The translations under genes and the position numbers were made by a program. Of a stretch of 64,000 bases of DNA, positions 49,644 through 59,498 are shown piece after piece. This stretch comes from Streptomyces sp. S4.7 (GTDB lineage: Bacteria; Actinomycetota; Actinomycetes; Streptomycetales; Streptomycetaceae). The stretch covers positions 4,898,001-4,962,000 of the forward strand of contig NZ_CP048397.1 in NCBI RefSeq assembly GCF_010384365.1, in the 5' to 3' direction. Positions within the stretch are counted from its first letter, which is position 1. The number at the start of each line of letters is the position of its first letter. The notes under the pieces were generated by a model. That model searched no databases. It had not been told where the DNA came from and worked only from the letters and a program-made list of their open reading frames with translations.

Positions 49644-51107
49644 TCAGCCGCCGTTGACCTTGCCCGCGATCCGGTCACCGACGTTCTTGTCGATGTTGCG
49701 CCAGTACTGGAGCGCCCGGTCCAGGACCGGGCGGCTCACGCCCTGGAGCAGATGGCCGGAGACGTTCGACACGAGCCTGTCGCGCTGCGCGTCGTCGAGC
49801 ACGTTGCGGACCTGGGTGCCCGCCTGGCCCCAGTCGTCGTCCTCGCGCCGCTTCGTGTACGCCTCGCGGACCATCTCGCCCGCCGCCGCCCAGCCCGCCG
49901 GGTCGCCGTAGTTCTGCGTGTCGGCGGCCGGGCCGCCGTACGAGTTGGGGGCGTAGGGCATCGCCGCGTTGGAGGCGACGTACCGCATCGGGCCGTCCTT
50001 GGCGTACGAGTTCACCGGCGAGTGCGGCCGGTTGGGCGGCAGCTGCGCGTAGTTCGGACCGATCCGGTACCGGTGGGTGTCCGGGTACGAGAAGAGCCGG
50101 CCCAGCAGCATCTTGTCCGGGGACGGACCGATGCCCGGGACCATGTTCGACGGCTCGAAGGCGGCCTGCTCGACATGGACGAAGAAATTGTCCGGGTTCC
50201 TGTTGAGCGTCATCCGGCCGACGTCGATCAGCGGGTAGTCGCCGTGCGGCCACACCTTCGTCAGGTCGAACGGGTTGAAGCGGTAGTCGGCCGCCTCCTC
50301 GAACGGCATGATCTGGACCTTCAGGCTCCAGGTCGGGGCGTTCCCCGACTCGATCGACTCGTAGAGGTCCCGGCGGTGGTGGTCCGCGTCCGAGCCCGCC
50401 AGCTCGTCGGCGTCCGCCTGGCTGAGGTAGTCGATGCCCTGGTCGGTCTTGAAGTGGTACTTGACCCAGAAGCGCTCACCGGCGGCGTTCACCCACATAT
50501 AGGTGTGCGAGCCGTAGCCGTTCATGTGGCGGAAGGACTTCGGGATGCCCCGGTCACCCATCAGCCATGTCACCTGGTGTGCGGACTCGGGGGACAGGGT
50601 CCAGAAGTCCCACTGCATGTCGTTGCTGCGCAGCCCGGTGGCAGGGTGGCGCTTCTGCGAGCGGATGAAGTCCTGGAACTTGATCGTGTCGCGTACGAAG
50701 AAGACCGGCGTGTTGTTGCCCACCAGGTCGTAATTGCCCTGTTCCGTATAGAACTTCAGGGCGAAGCCGCGGGGGTCGCGCCAGGTGTCGGGGGAGCCGA
50801 ACTCACCGGCGACCGTCGAGAAGCGGGCCAGCATCTCGGTGCGCTTGCCCGGCTGGAAGAGGTCCGCCTTGGTGAACTGGCTGACGTCGTCGGTCACTTC
50901 GAACACGCCGTAGGCGCCCGAGCCCTTGGCGTGGACGACCCTCTCGGGGACCCGTTCCCGGTTGAACTGGGCCATCTTCTCGATGAGGTAGTGGTCCTGG
51001 AGCAGGATCGGACCGTCCGGCCCCACGGTGAGCGAGTTCTCGTCGCTCTCCACCGGGATACCGGCGTTGTTGGTCGTGTACGGCGCCTTGGGGGTCGACC
51101 CGGTCAC
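49644..51107 (-). CDS. Monofunctional heme catalase
   Basis: The protein has 487 residues from GTG 51107, with GGGAG 8 bp upstream. The catalytic His region is RVVHAKGSGAYGVFEVT; the Asn region is GNNTPVFFVRD; the heme Tyr motif is GRLFSYPDTHRYRIGPNY. It is a typical clade III (about 485-residue) catalase. It removes hydrogen peroxide in the cytoplasm. It is convergent with the PBP gene 24 bp away. Confidence 0.95.
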   Translation of the reverse strand: MTGSTPKAPYTTNNAGIPVESDENSLTVGPDGPILLQDHYLIEKMAQFNRERVPERVVHAKGSGAYGVFEVTDDVSQFTKADLFQPGKRTEMLARFSTVAGEFGSPDTWRDPRGFALKFYTEQGNYDLVGNNTPVFFVRDTIKFQDFIRSQKRHPATGLRSNDMQWDFWTLSPESAHQVTWLMGDRGIPKSFRHMNGYGSHTYMWVNAAGERFWVKYHFKTDQGIDYLSQADADELAGSDADHHRRDLYESIESGNAPTWSLKVQIMPFEEAADYRFNPFDLTKVWPHGDYPLIDVGRMTLNRNPDNFFVHVEQAAFEPSNMVPGIGPSPDKMLLGRLFSYPDTHRYRIGPNYAQLPPNRPHSPVNSYAKDGPMRYVASNAAMPYAPNSYGGPAADTQNYGDPAGWAAAGEMVREAYTKRREDDDWGQAGTQVRNVLDDAQRDRLVSNVSGHLLQGVSRPVLDRALQYWRNIDKNVGDRIAGKVNGG

Positions 51108-51275
51108 GAGTGTTCTCCCGTCATAGGGGTTCCCGCGGCGGGGTTCCCGCGCCACGGGACGACAGCGGTCGTACCGGCCGCCTGCCCCAGTGAAACCCGC
51201 CGACACATCGTCGGCAACATTTGACAGGAGTCGGGGCGGGGGCCGGAACCACACCGGGACCGGCCCCGCACCGCC

Positions 51276-53201
51276 CTACGGACGCGTCGAGATCTCGAAC
51301 CAGACGACCTTGCCGGTGGACAGCCGCGTCGCGCCCCACCGCCGCGCCAGCCGGTTGACCAGGAACAGCCCTCGGCCGCCCTCGTCCGTGTCACGGGCCC
51401 GGCGCTGCCGCGGCAGCTGCGGCGAGTCGTCGCCGACCTCGCAGCGCAGCACATCGGTCCGCAGCAGCCGCAGGGTGACGGGCCGCTCCGCGTACCGGAC
51501 CGCGTTGGTCACGACCTCGCTGATCAGCAGCTCGACCGAATCGCTCAGCTCCTCCAGCCCCCACCGCGAGAGCGCCCGCCGCGCGAGCCGCCTGGCCCGT
51601 CCCGGCGCCGCGTCCTCGGGCTCCAGGAACCAGTACGCGACATCGCTCGGCGCGATGCCGTCGAAGCGGGCGGCCAGCAGCGCGATGTCGTCGTCGCGGT
51701 CGCCGGGGCCGAGCACGTCCAGCACGTCGTCGCACAGCGCCTCCAAAGGAGGCGAGTGGTCGGGACCGGTGAGCTGGGCCGTCGCGGCGAGACGCTCCCG
51801 CAACTGCTCGATCCCCGTCCACACGTCACGCAGCCGCGACTCCACGAGGCCGTCCGTGTACAGGAGCAGCGTGGCCCCGGCCGGCGCGTCCAGCTCGACG
51901 GCCTCGAAGTCCACCCCGCCGACGCCGATCGGGGCGCCGGGCGGCACCCGCAGCACCTCGGCCCGGCCGCCCAGGTGCAGCAGTATGGGCGGCGGATGGC
52001 CGGCGTTGGCGATGGTGATGCGGTGCGAGACCGGGTCGTACACGGCGTACAGGCAGGTGGCCATCCGGTCGGTGCCCAGCCGCTGCGCCTGCTCGTCGAG
52101 GTGGTGCAGGACCTCCTGCGGCGGCAGGTCGAGACCGGCGAGGGTCTGCGCGGTCGTCCGCAGCTGGCCCATGATCGCGGCGGACGTCATGGAGTGGCCC
52201 ATGACATCGCCGACGACGAGGGCGACGCGGCTGCCGGGCAGCGGGATCGCGTCGTACCAGTCGCCGCCGACGCGAGCGGTCTCGGCGGCGGGCAGGTAGC
52301 GGGAGGCGAGCCGCACGCCCGTGGGCTGCGGCAGGCCCTCCGGGAGCATCGTGCGCTGGAGTTCGTCGGCGATGTACGCCTCGCGGCCGTACAGCACCGC
52401 CTTGTCGATGCCGAGCGCGGTGTGCGTGGCGAGCTGCGCGGCCACCAGCAGGTCGTTGGGCTCGAAAGCGGGGCGGTCCGGCCTCCGCAGGAAGACCGCG
52501 GCGCCGATGACGCGCCGCCGCCCGCGCAGCGGGGCCAGGATCGCGCGCCGGCCGCCCGGAACGGTCATCTCGCCACCGAGCAGCTCCGGCAGCGCCGCGC
52601 GCGCGGCGGCGGAGTCGCCGAAGACCGGCCGGACACCGCGCAGGACTTCGGAGAGCGCGCCGCCGGACGCCACCTCGCAGAGCTGCGCGGCGGGCATCAC
52701 ATCGGTCTGCGGGTCCAGGACCGGGACCCGGCCGGCCTCGGACTCCGGAAGCTGGATGCCCACGGCGGCGGTACCGCCGGTGCTCTCGCTGTCCTCGTCG
52801 GTGAGCCGCAGCCGGTCCGTACGGCGCAGCCTCAGTACGAAGGGCGAGATCGGGCGCTCGTCGCCGACGGGCAGCGGGTCGCGGAGATAGACGAGTATCG
52901 CGTCGGAGAACGTCGGGACGGTCGCCCGGCACAGACCGAGCACGATCTCGTCCAGATCGATGCCCCGGGCGATACGGCGGGTGGCGGCCCCCACGAAGCG
53001 CAGCCGGTCGCCCTCGCGGCGCGCTGCGCCCACGGGGTCCAGCGGGGGCGAGGGCACGGTGGCCTGCGCGGACGCGGGGGGCGTGGGCGCCGACGGCTGC
53101 GGTACGGCGGTGGCGGGCGCCTCCTGCCGCGGCCGGGTGCGTTCCTGGGACCGTGCAGCCAAGGGCTGCCGGCCTTCATGGGAGGTGGGATGCTCCGTCA
53201 C
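51276..53201 (-). CDS. SpoIIE-type PP2C phosphatase with GAF and HATPase domains
   Basis: The protein has 641 residues from GTG 53201. A Pro/Ala-rich start (1-60) precedes a GAF domain (about 70-265). The PP2C SpoIIE phosphatase domain follows (about 285-500: ARVGGDWYDAIPLPGSRVALVVGDVMGHS, DGLVESRLRDVWTGIEQLRERL). A C-terminal anti-sigma-factor-type HATPase ends the protein (LLISEVVTNAVRYAERPVTLRLL, GGRGLFLVNRLARRWG). Streptomyces have many such proteins controlling alternative sigma factors. Confidence 0.92.
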   Translation of the reverse strand: MTEHPTSHEGRQPLAARSQERTRPRQEAPATAVPQPSAPTPPASAQATVPSPPLDPVGAARREGDRLRFVGAATRRIARGIDLDEIVLGLCRATVPTFSDAILVYLRDPLPVGDERPISPFVLRLRRTDRLRLTDEDSESTGGTAAVGIQLPESEAGRVPVLDPQTDVMPAAQLCEVASGGALSEVLRGVRPVFGDSAAARAALPELLGGEMTVPGGRRAILAPLRGRRRVIGAAVFLRRPDRPAFEPNDLLVAAQLATHTALGIDKAVLYGREAYIADELQRTMLPEGLPQPTGVRLASRYLPAAETARVGGDWYDAIPLPGSRVALVVGDVMGHSMTSAAIMGQLRTTAQTLAGLDLPPQEVLHHLDEQAQRLGTDRMATCLYAVYDPVSHRITIANAGHPPPILLHLGGRAEVLRVPPGAPIGVGGVDFEAVELDAPAGATLLLYTDGLVESRLRDVWTGIEQLRERLAATAQLTGPDHSPPLEALCDDVLDVLGPGDRDDDIALLAARFDGIAPSDVAYWFLEPEDAAPGRARRLARRALSRWGLEELSDSVELLISEVVTNAVRYAERPVTLRLLRTDVLRCEVGDDSPQLPRQRRARDTDEGGRGLFLVNRLARRWGATRLSTGKVVWFEISTRP

Positions 53202-53683
53202 GCGTGGGATTCCGTCCGTCCGGGCCGGTGGTGCGAGACAACCGATTCGACTGGCGATGCCACCCTCGTCCAGGGTGTCCCGCGTCTGTCCCCGCAGGGG
53301 CCGTCGCAGCCGGTCACCGGGACCTTCCGCCGGAAGCTCCCCGCGCGGGCGCCGAGGGCGCGGATGCCAGGGCGGCAGGCGTCCTGCATGGCTCTCCCCC
53401 TCGTCGGTGTCCAGCGGCTGGTGCGCGCTGTCCTGCGGCTGTCTGCGGCTGTCTGCGGCTCGTCGGTCGTGCGAGTCGTTCCGGCGTGCGTCGTACGTCG
53501 TGAGGCTCGGTGGTCCAGCGACATGACTTTAAGTCAGCTCCGCTGCCCCGCCTGCGCGTTGGTCGGGCAGCCTCTCGGAGGACGATCCTACGTTTCAACC
53601 CCTGGGGCGCATCAAGGGTCTCACGACGTCGGCGAACCCGCCCCGGTGATCACCAGGTAGGTGCGGCCACCTGCCGTTCTGTC
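53202..53683. other. Intergenic region with short direct repeats
   Basis: In this 482-bp gap an open frame on the minus strand (53198-53524) has no domain, ribosome-binding site or typical protein composition; I do not call it a gene. Three direct copies of GTCTGCGGCT-type decamers lie at about 53432-53462. It presumably contains the promoter of the SpoIIE-type gene. Confidence 0.5.
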
Positions 53684-54358
53684 TCATCTGGTCCGGACCT
53701 TCGCCGGTCCGGGGGCGCGGTCCCAGCCCTCCGGAAGCTCGGGCACCGACCACCGCGGGTCGGGCCGCCAGTTCTCCCAGCCGTCGGCGAAGGGCGCCCC
53801 CCACGCCTTGATCATCTCGACCGCCGCACTGCCGGCCTCCCGCACGCGCAGCGCCTGGGCCGCGTCCAGCAGTCCGACCCGCTGGGCCTCGGCGAACTCG
53901 TCCTCGTCCCGCCACAGCCAGCTGCGGTCCGGGTAGACCGAGATGTCGAGGAAGTGGTCCTCGGAGTCCATGCCGTCCGCCCAACGCAGGCGCGGCTCCT
54001 CCAGGTTCACGTACCAGCTGCGGAACTCCCAGCCCTGCTCCCAGAACAGCCAGATCGACCACGGCTCGTCGGGTCTGGCCAGCTTCAGCACACCCGTGCC
54101 CTCCCAGTGGGCACGAGCCGTGCTGCGCGGGGCCGTGTACCGGGTGGCGAGCGGTTCGTGGTGCACGGGCGTGCCGTCGGCGAGCACCGGCTTCACGCAC
54201 TCGGTGCCCGGCGCCATCCACACGGCCAGCAGGTCGTCGGTGTCCTGGACGACGGTCACCGGGCGGCAGATGTGCACATGGCCGGAGCCGTTGTCCCGGT
54301 AGCGCCAGAGAATCCGCTCGCCCCGGTCCCAGTGTCGAATGCCGTCCGCACCTGTCAT
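53684..54358 (-). CDS. DUF402-domain protein (FomD-like)
   Basis: The protein has 224 residues. The DUF402 core is visible: EGTGVLKLARPDEPWSIWLFWEQGWEFRSWYVNLEEPRLR, then DHFLDISVYPDRSWLWRDEDEFAEAQ, with the acidic residues thought to bind metal. DUF402 members include phosphohydrolases; substrate unknown. It is 138 bp from the fumarase gene on the same strand. Confidence 0.88.
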   Translation of the reverse strand: MTGADGIRHWDRGERILWRYRDNGSGHVHICRPVTVVQDTDDLLAVWMAPGTECVKPVLADGTPVHHEPLATRYTAPRSTARAHWEGTGVLKLARPDEPWSIWLFWEQGWEFRSWYVNLEEPRLRWADGMDSEDHFLDISVYPDRSWLWRDEDEFAEAQRVGLLDAAQALRVREAGSAAVEMIKAWGAPFADGWENWRPDPRWSVPELPEGWDRAPGPAKVRTR

Positions 54359-54496
54359 GCGCAGATCTTAGGGCGGAGGCGGCGCGGGCGCTGTGAGGTG
54401 CGCCCGGACGGCTCGATCCTGTCGGTCCCGATCACGGCCGCCCGGCCCCGGTACCAGGCACCCCGCCGGGAGGAGGGGCCGTCACCGGGACCACTC

Positions 54497-55882
54497 TCAC
54501 GGGTGGGTCATCCGCAGGACGTCCAGCGCCTCGTCCAGCTGCTCCAGCGTGAGATCGCCGCGCTCCACGTAGCCGGAGTCCAGCACCACCTCGCGGATCG
54601 TGCGCCGCTGCGCGAGCGACCTCTTGACGACCTTGGCCGCCTCCTCGTAACCGATGTACTTGTTCAGCGGGGTGACGACGGAGGGGGAGGACTCCGCGTA
54701 CAGCCGGGCCCGCTCCACGTTCGCGGTGATGCCGTCGACGGTGCGGTCCGCGAGGAGCCGGGAGACGTTGGCGAGCAGCCGTACGGACTCCAGGAGGTTC
54801 CTGGCGATCACCGGCAGCATCACGTTCAGCTCGAAGTTCCCCGCGGCGCCCGCCGTGGCGACGGTCGTGTCGTTGCCCGTGACCTGGGCGGCCACCATCA
54901 GGACGGCCTCCGGGATCACCGGATTGACCTTGCCGGGCATGATGGAGGAGCCGGGCTGGAGATCGGGCAGATTGATCTCGGCCAGCCCGGTGCGCGGCCC
55001 CGACGCCATCCAGCGCAGATCGTTGGAGATCTTCGTGAGTGAGACGGCGACGGTACGGAGCTGGCCCGAGGTCTCCACGAGCCCGTCGCGCGAGCCCTGC
55101 GCCTCGAAGTGGTTGCGGGCCTCGGTCAGCGGCAGCCCGGTCGTACGGGCCACCTCGGCGATGACGGCGGCCGAGAAGCCGGGCGGGGTGTTGATGCCGG
55201 TGCCCACCGCCGTACCGCCGAGGGGCAGCTCGGCCAGTCGCGGAAGCGCCGATTCCAGCCGCTCGATCCCGTACCGGACGGCCGCCGCGTAACCGCCGAA
55301 CTCCTGGCCCAGCGTGACGGGTGTCGCGTCCATGAGATGCGTGCGGCCCGATTTCACCAAGTCCGCGAACTCCTCGGCCTTGCGCTCCAGCGCGGCGGCG
55401 AGATGGGCGAGCGCCGGGATCAGATCGGCGGTGACGGCGGCCGTGGCGGCGATGTGGATGCTGGAGGGGAACACGTCGTTGGAGCTCTGCGAGGCGTTGA
55501 CGTGGTCGTTGGGGTGCACGTCGCGGCCCAGGCGCTCGGTGGCGAGAGTGGCGATGACCTCGTTGGCGTTCATGTTCGACGAGGTGCCCGAGCCGGTCTG
55601 GAAGACGTCCACCGGGAAGTGCTCGTCCCAGCGGCCCTCCGCGACCTCGGCCGCCGCGCCGCGCACCGCCTCGGCGATGTCCCCGTCCAGCACGCCGAGT
55701 TCGGCGTTGACGGTGGCGGCGGCGGCCTTGATACGGGCCAGGGCCTCGATGTGGGCGCGCTCGATGGGACGGCCCGAGACGGGGAAGTTCTGTACGGCCC
55801 GCTGGGTCTGGGCGCGCCATTTGGCGTCGGCGGGGACCTGGATCTCGCCCATGGAGTCGTACTCGGCGCGGTAGTTCGTCAT
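54497..55882 (-). CDS. fumC: Class II fumarate hydratase
   Basis: The protein has 461 residues. Signature GSSIMPGKVNPVIPEAV (near residue 310) with the catalytic Ser loop, SGRTHLMDATPVTLGQEF and GSGTSSNMNANEV identify the fumarase/aspartase superfamily; context and overall pattern favour FumC. It hydrates fumarate to L-malate without an iron-sulfur cluster. It is divergent from the SGNH hydrolase gene. Confidence 0.92.
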   Translation of the reverse strand: MTNYRAEYDSMGEIQVPADAKWRAQTQRAVQNFPVSGRPIERAHIEALARIKAAAATVNAELGVLDGDIAEAVRGAAAEVAEGRWDEHFPVDVFQTGSGTSSNMNANEVIATLATERLGRDVHPNDHVNASQSSNDVFPSSIHIAATAAVTADLIPALAHLAAALERKAEEFADLVKSGRTHLMDATPVTLGQEFGGYAAAVRYGIERLESALPRLAELPLGGTAVGTGINTPPGFSAAVIAEVARTTGLPLTEARNHFEAQGSRDGLVETSGQLRTVAVSLTKISNDLRWMASGPRTGLAEINLPDLQPGSSIMPGKVNPVIPEAVLMVAAQVTGNDTTVATAGAAGNFELNVMLPVIARNLLESVRLLANVSRLLADRTVDGITANVERARLYAESSPSVVTPLNKYIGYEEAAKVVKRSLAQRRTIREVVLDSGYVERGDLTLEQLDEALDVLRMTHP

Positions 55883-55988
55883 TGTGGTCGTACCTCCTGC
55901 AGAAGTTGAGCAATTGTCTTGTTCGGAGTGTTCCCAAGCCTCCTACCCGCCAGTAAAAACCTCTGGTAACACTGAGATCGGGGAGGCC

Positions 55989-57539
55989 ATGCAACGTACG
56001 AGACCCACGTTCCGAAGTACCGTCGCCACGCTCGCCGCATTCGCGACCGTCGTCGGCGGACTTGTCGCACTTACCCCCACGGCCCAGGCGTCCGCCCCCA
56101 CCGGCGCGCCCGCCTCCGTCCGTGCGTCCACCCCGCTGCCGCCCGCCCTGGAGGAGATACGCGCGGCCGAGGCCACCCGCCTCTACGGCTCCCCCGCCGA
56201 ACGGCCGCTCGACCAGCGCAGGACCGGGCTCATCTCGCTCGGCGACAGTGAGATCTCCGGCGAGGGCGTCGGCAACTACGAGCCGGGCACGAACGGGCCC
56301 GACAACTGGTGCCACCGCTCACCCGACTCGGCGATCCACCGCACCGGGATCGCGGCGGACGTCACGTACAACGTCTCCTGCTCCGGCGCGTCGACCGTCA
56401 ACATCCGCGTCGGCGGCACGGCGCAGTTCGCCGACGAACTCGTGCAGAGCGACAGCCTCGCGATCAAGGCGCGCAACACCAGGATCAAGATGGTGCTGCT
56501 GGTGGCGGGCGCGAACGACGATCTCCAGTTCGGTCCGGTGATCACCGACTGCGTGCTGCGCTGGTTCACCTTCCAGGGGCCGTGCGTCAACAAGTACCGG
56601 GCCGGCTGGCAGGCCCGGGTCGACGGGCTCGTGCCGAAGGTCGAGTCGACCGTGGCGGACCTGCGCGGCGTCATGCGCGACGCGGGCTACGCCGACGGCG
56701 ACTACAAGCTCGTCGTGATGGGCTACCCGGGCCCCCTCACGCCCGACTACGCCGACAATCCCCACTTCCCCGGCAAGATCCCCGGCGGCTGCACGGGCTA
56801 CGACGAGGACGCCGCCTGGGCGCGCGACGGTGCCGTCCCCGTCTTCCAGAGCGGTGTGCGCAAGGCCGCCAGGAATTCGGGCGCGGTCTACCTGGACAAC
56901 TCGCGGCTCTTCCACGGCCATGAGGTGTGCACGGACGACGACTGGGCACGGGGCCTGTTCATCGACATCGGCAACCCCTTCCCGCCGGACGCGAATTCGG
57001 CCCGCCAGTCCTTCCACCCGAACGCGGCCGGACATGTCGCTTTCGCCTCGTGCCTCACCCAGCTGTACGACTCGGGCCTGAACGAGGCGAGTTGCGCCGA
57101 TCCGGCGAGCACGGGGCGGCCGGTCCTCCAACCGGGCGCCTGGGACGACGCTTTTCAGCCATTGAAGAACGCCGGGACCGGTACCTGCGTCGACGTGAGC
57201 GCGTCGAAGACCCGTAACGGATCCGGGATCACCGGCCACGGCTGCAACGACGGGCGCAACCAGGGCTGGTGGTACGACACCGGCACGGGCGCCGGCGCCC
57301 GGTCGCTGCACAGCGAGCTGAGCCACGACCGGTGCGTCGACGTCCCGTCAGGGACCTACCGCGCGGGCACCGCGGTCACGCTGTGGGACTGCCACGGCGG
57401 CGAGAACCAGAAGTTCGTGCGCGAGGCGGGCACCATCCGCCCCGCGTCGGCGGGCACGCTCTGCCTGACGCTGGCGTCGGCGCAGGACCCGCTGCGGCTC
57501 CAGAACTGCGACGGGTCGGCGAACCAGCGCTTCGTCTGA
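55989..57539 (+). CDS. Secreted SGNH/GDSL hydrolase with C-terminal ricin-type lectin domain
   Basis: The protein has 516 residues from ATG 55989, with GGGAGG close upstream. A signal peptide (STVATLAAFATVVGGLVALTPTAQA) precedes an SGNH hydrolase domain (about 75-365). ISLGDSEISGEG has the nucleophile Ser, VAGANDDLQFG the Asn block and SFHPNAAGH the Asp/His-type C-terminal block. A ricin-B-like lectin domain follows (about 385-516, with CVDVSASKTRNGSGITGHGCNDGRNQGWWY and two further repeats). It is likely a secreted esterase that binds polysaccharide. Confidence 0.9.
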   Translation: MQRTRPTFRSTVATLAAFATVVGGLVALTPTAQASAPTGAPASVRASTPLPPALEEIRAAEATRLYGSPAERPLDQRRTGLISLGDSEISGEGVGNYEPGTNGPDNWCHRSPDSAIHRTGIAADVTYNVSCSGASTVNIRVGGTAQFADELVQSDSLAIKARNTRIKMVLLVAGANDDLQFGPVITDCVLRWFTFQGPCVNKYRAGWQARVDGLVPKVESTVADLRGVMRDAGYADGDYKLVVMGYPGPLTPDYADNPHFPGKIPGGCTGYDEDAAWARDGAVPVFQSGVRKAARNSGAVYLDNSRLFHGHEVCTDDDWARGLFIDIGNPFPPDANSARQSFHPNAAGHVAFASCLTQLYDSGLNEASCADPASTGRPVLQPGAWDDAFQPLKNAGTGTCVDVSASKTRNGSGITGHGCNDGRNQGWWYDTGTGAGARSLHSELSHDRCVDVPSGTYRAGTAVTLWDCHGGENQKFVREAGTIRPASAGTLCLTLASAQDPLRLQNCDGSANQRFV

Positions 57540-57561
57540 TCCACTGAACGGCGCAGGCGCG

Positions 57562-57596
57562 CCGAAGCCCTCCGCGGACCGTGCGGAGGGCTTCGG
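57562..57596. terminator. Bidirectional hairpin between SGNH hydrolase and class I fumarase genes
   Basis: CCGAAGCCCTCCGC and GCGGAGGGCTTCGG make a perfect 14-bp stem with a 7-nt loop, 22 bp after the hydrolase stop. Confidence 0.85.
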
Positions 57597-57615
57597 CACG
57601 CGTCCTGCCATCCGT

Positions 57616-59298
57616 CTACGCGAGACCGGGACCCCGTACCGGGATGCTGGTGAACGTCGGCGCCGGCGCGGGCTCGGTGAAGAAGTCGTTGCCCTTGTCG
57701 TCCACGACGATGAAGGCGGGGAAGTCCTCGACCTCGATCTTCCAGACCGCCTCCATGCCCAGCTCCTCGTACTCCAGGACCTCGACCTTGCGGATGCAGT
57801 CCTGCGCCAGCCGCGCCGCCGGGCCGCCGATCGAGCCGAGGTAGAAGCCGCCGTGCGTGCCGCACGCGTCGGTGACCTGTTTCGAGCGGTTGCCCTTGGC
57901 GAGCATGACCTTCGAGCCGCCCGCCGCCTGGAACTGCTCGACGTAGCTGTCCATGCGCCCCGCCGTCGTCGGGCCGAACGACCCGGAGGCGTAGCCCTCG
58001 GGCGTCTTGGCGGGGCCGGCGTAGTAGACCGGGTGGTCCTTCAGGTACTGCGGCATCTCCTCGCCCGCGTCCAGCCGCTCCTTGATCTTGGCGTGCGCGA
58101 TGTCGCGCGCCACGACGAGCGTTCCGGTCAGCGACAGCCGGGTCTTGACGGGGTGCCGGGTCAGCTCGGCCAGGATGTCGTCCATCGGCCGGCCCAGGTC
58201 GATCCGTACGACGTCGCTCTCGCCGCTCCGGTCCAGGTGCTCGTCGGTGGTGTCGGGCAGGAAGCGCGCGGGGTCGGTCTCCAGCTGCTCGAGGAAGACG
58301 CCCTCGGCGGTGATCTTCGCGGTCGCCTGGCGGTCCGCCGAGCAGGACACGGCGATGGCGACGGGCAGCGAGGCGCCGTGCCGGGGGAGCCGTACGACCC
58401 GCACGTCGTGACAGAAGTACTTGCCGCCGAACTGCGCGCCGATGCCGATCCTCTGCGTCAGTTCGAAGACCTTCTCCTCCAGCTCCTTGTCCCGGAAGCC
58501 GTGACCGGCGGGGGAGCCCTCGGCGGGCAGCTCGTCCAGGTAGTGCGCGGAGGCGTACTTCGCGGTCTTGAGCGCGAACTCGGCGGAGGTGCCGCCGACG
58601 ACGATCGCCAGGTGGTACGGCGGACAGGCCGCCGTGCCGAGCGAGCGGATCTTCTCCTCCAGGAACTTCATCATGGAGGCCTCGTTCAGGACGGCCTTCG
58701 TCTCCTGGTACAGGAACGACTTGTTGGCCGAGCCGCCGCCCTTGGCCATGAAGAGGAACTTGTAGGCGTCGCCGTCGGTCGCGTACAGCTCGATCTGCGC
58801 GGGCAGGTTCGAGCCGGTGTTCTTCTCCTCCCACATGGTCAGCGGGGCCATCTGCGAGTAGCGCAGATTGAGCTTGGTGTACGCGTCGTAGATGCCGTGC
58901 GACAGGGCCGCCTCGTCGCCGCCCTCCGTAAGGACGTTCTGTCCGCGCTTGCCCATCACGATGGCCGTGCCGGTGTCCTGGCACATGGGGAGCACGCCGG
59001 CGGCGGCGATGTTGGCGTTCTTGAGGAGGTCGAGCGCCACGAACTTGTCGTTCGACGACGCGTCCGGGTCGTCGACGATCCTGCGCAGCTGGGTGAGGTG
59101 GGCCGGGCGCAGATAGTGCGAGATGTCGTGCATCGCCTCGGCTGCGAGCGTGCGCAGCGCCTCGGGGGCGACCTTGAGGAACGTACGGCCGTCGGCCTCG
59201 AAGGTGGAGACACCGTCGGCGGTCACCAGGCGGTACGGCGTGGTGTCCTCTCCCAGAGGGAGCAGATCGGAGTACGCAAACTCTGGCATTTCGGCCAT
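57616..59298 (-). CDS. Class I fumarate hydratase (iron-sulfur)
   Basis: The protein has 560 residues. The alpha domain has VLPMCQDTGTAIVMGKRGQN, with one iron-sulfur Cys, and further candidate ligands in TAACPPYHLAIVVGG and AIAVSCSADRQATAKI. The beta domain holds SGSFGPTTAGRMDSYVEQF and DACGTHGGFYLGSIGGPAA. Single-chain class I fumarases of this length are common in actinomycetes. With the class II enzyme nearby, the cell has both an oxygen-sensitive and a stable fumarase. Confidence 0.93.
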   Translation of the reverse strand: MAEMPEFAYSDLLPLGEDTTPYRLVTADGVSTFEADGRTFLKVAPEALRTLAAEAMHDISHYLRPAHLTQLRRIVDDPDASSNDKFVALDLLKNANIAAAGVLPMCQDTGTAIVMGKRGQNVLTEGGDEAALSHGIYDAYTKLNLRYSQMAPLTMWEEKNTGSNLPAQIELYATDGDAYKFLFMAKGGGSANKSFLYQETKAVLNEASMMKFLEEKIRSLGTAACPPYHLAIVVGGTSAEFALKTAKYASAHYLDELPAEGSPAGHGFRDKELEEKVFELTQRIGIGAQFGGKYFCHDVRVVRLPRHGASLPVAIAVSCSADRQATAKITAEGVFLEQLETDPARFLPDTTDEHLDRSGESDVVRIDLGRPMDDILAELTRHPVKTRLSLTGTLVVARDIAHAKIKERLDAGEEMPQYLKDHPVYYAGPAKTPEGYASGSFGPTTAGRMDSYVEQFQAAGGSKVMLAKGNRSKQVTDACGTHGGFYLGSIGGPAARLAQDCIRKVEVLEYEELGMEAVWKIEVEDFPAFIVVDDKGNDFFTEPAPAPTFTSIPVRGPGLA

Positions 59299-59498
59299 TC
59301 CTCACTCGGCAGACGGCGGCTGCCCTTCGTCGGACAGCGCGCCTCTCAGCGTAAGACGTGACGCGCGGGCGGGAGGGGTGAGGTGAGACTCAGTAGGAGG
59401 GGGCGCGCCGGCCGGGAAGGCGCGCGCTCGGCCGACACCGCCCGGTGGCGCCCGCCAGGCCCTAGTCGCGATCTATCGCGTTTCGCTACTCTGTTGCC

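Noticed and set aside
53198..53524. Minus-strand open frame of 108 codons between the SpoIIE-type and DUF402 genes
   Set aside because: No ribosome-binding site, no domain, composition rich in Arg/Thr typical of non-coding frames, and it overlaps the upstream region of the phosphatase gene.
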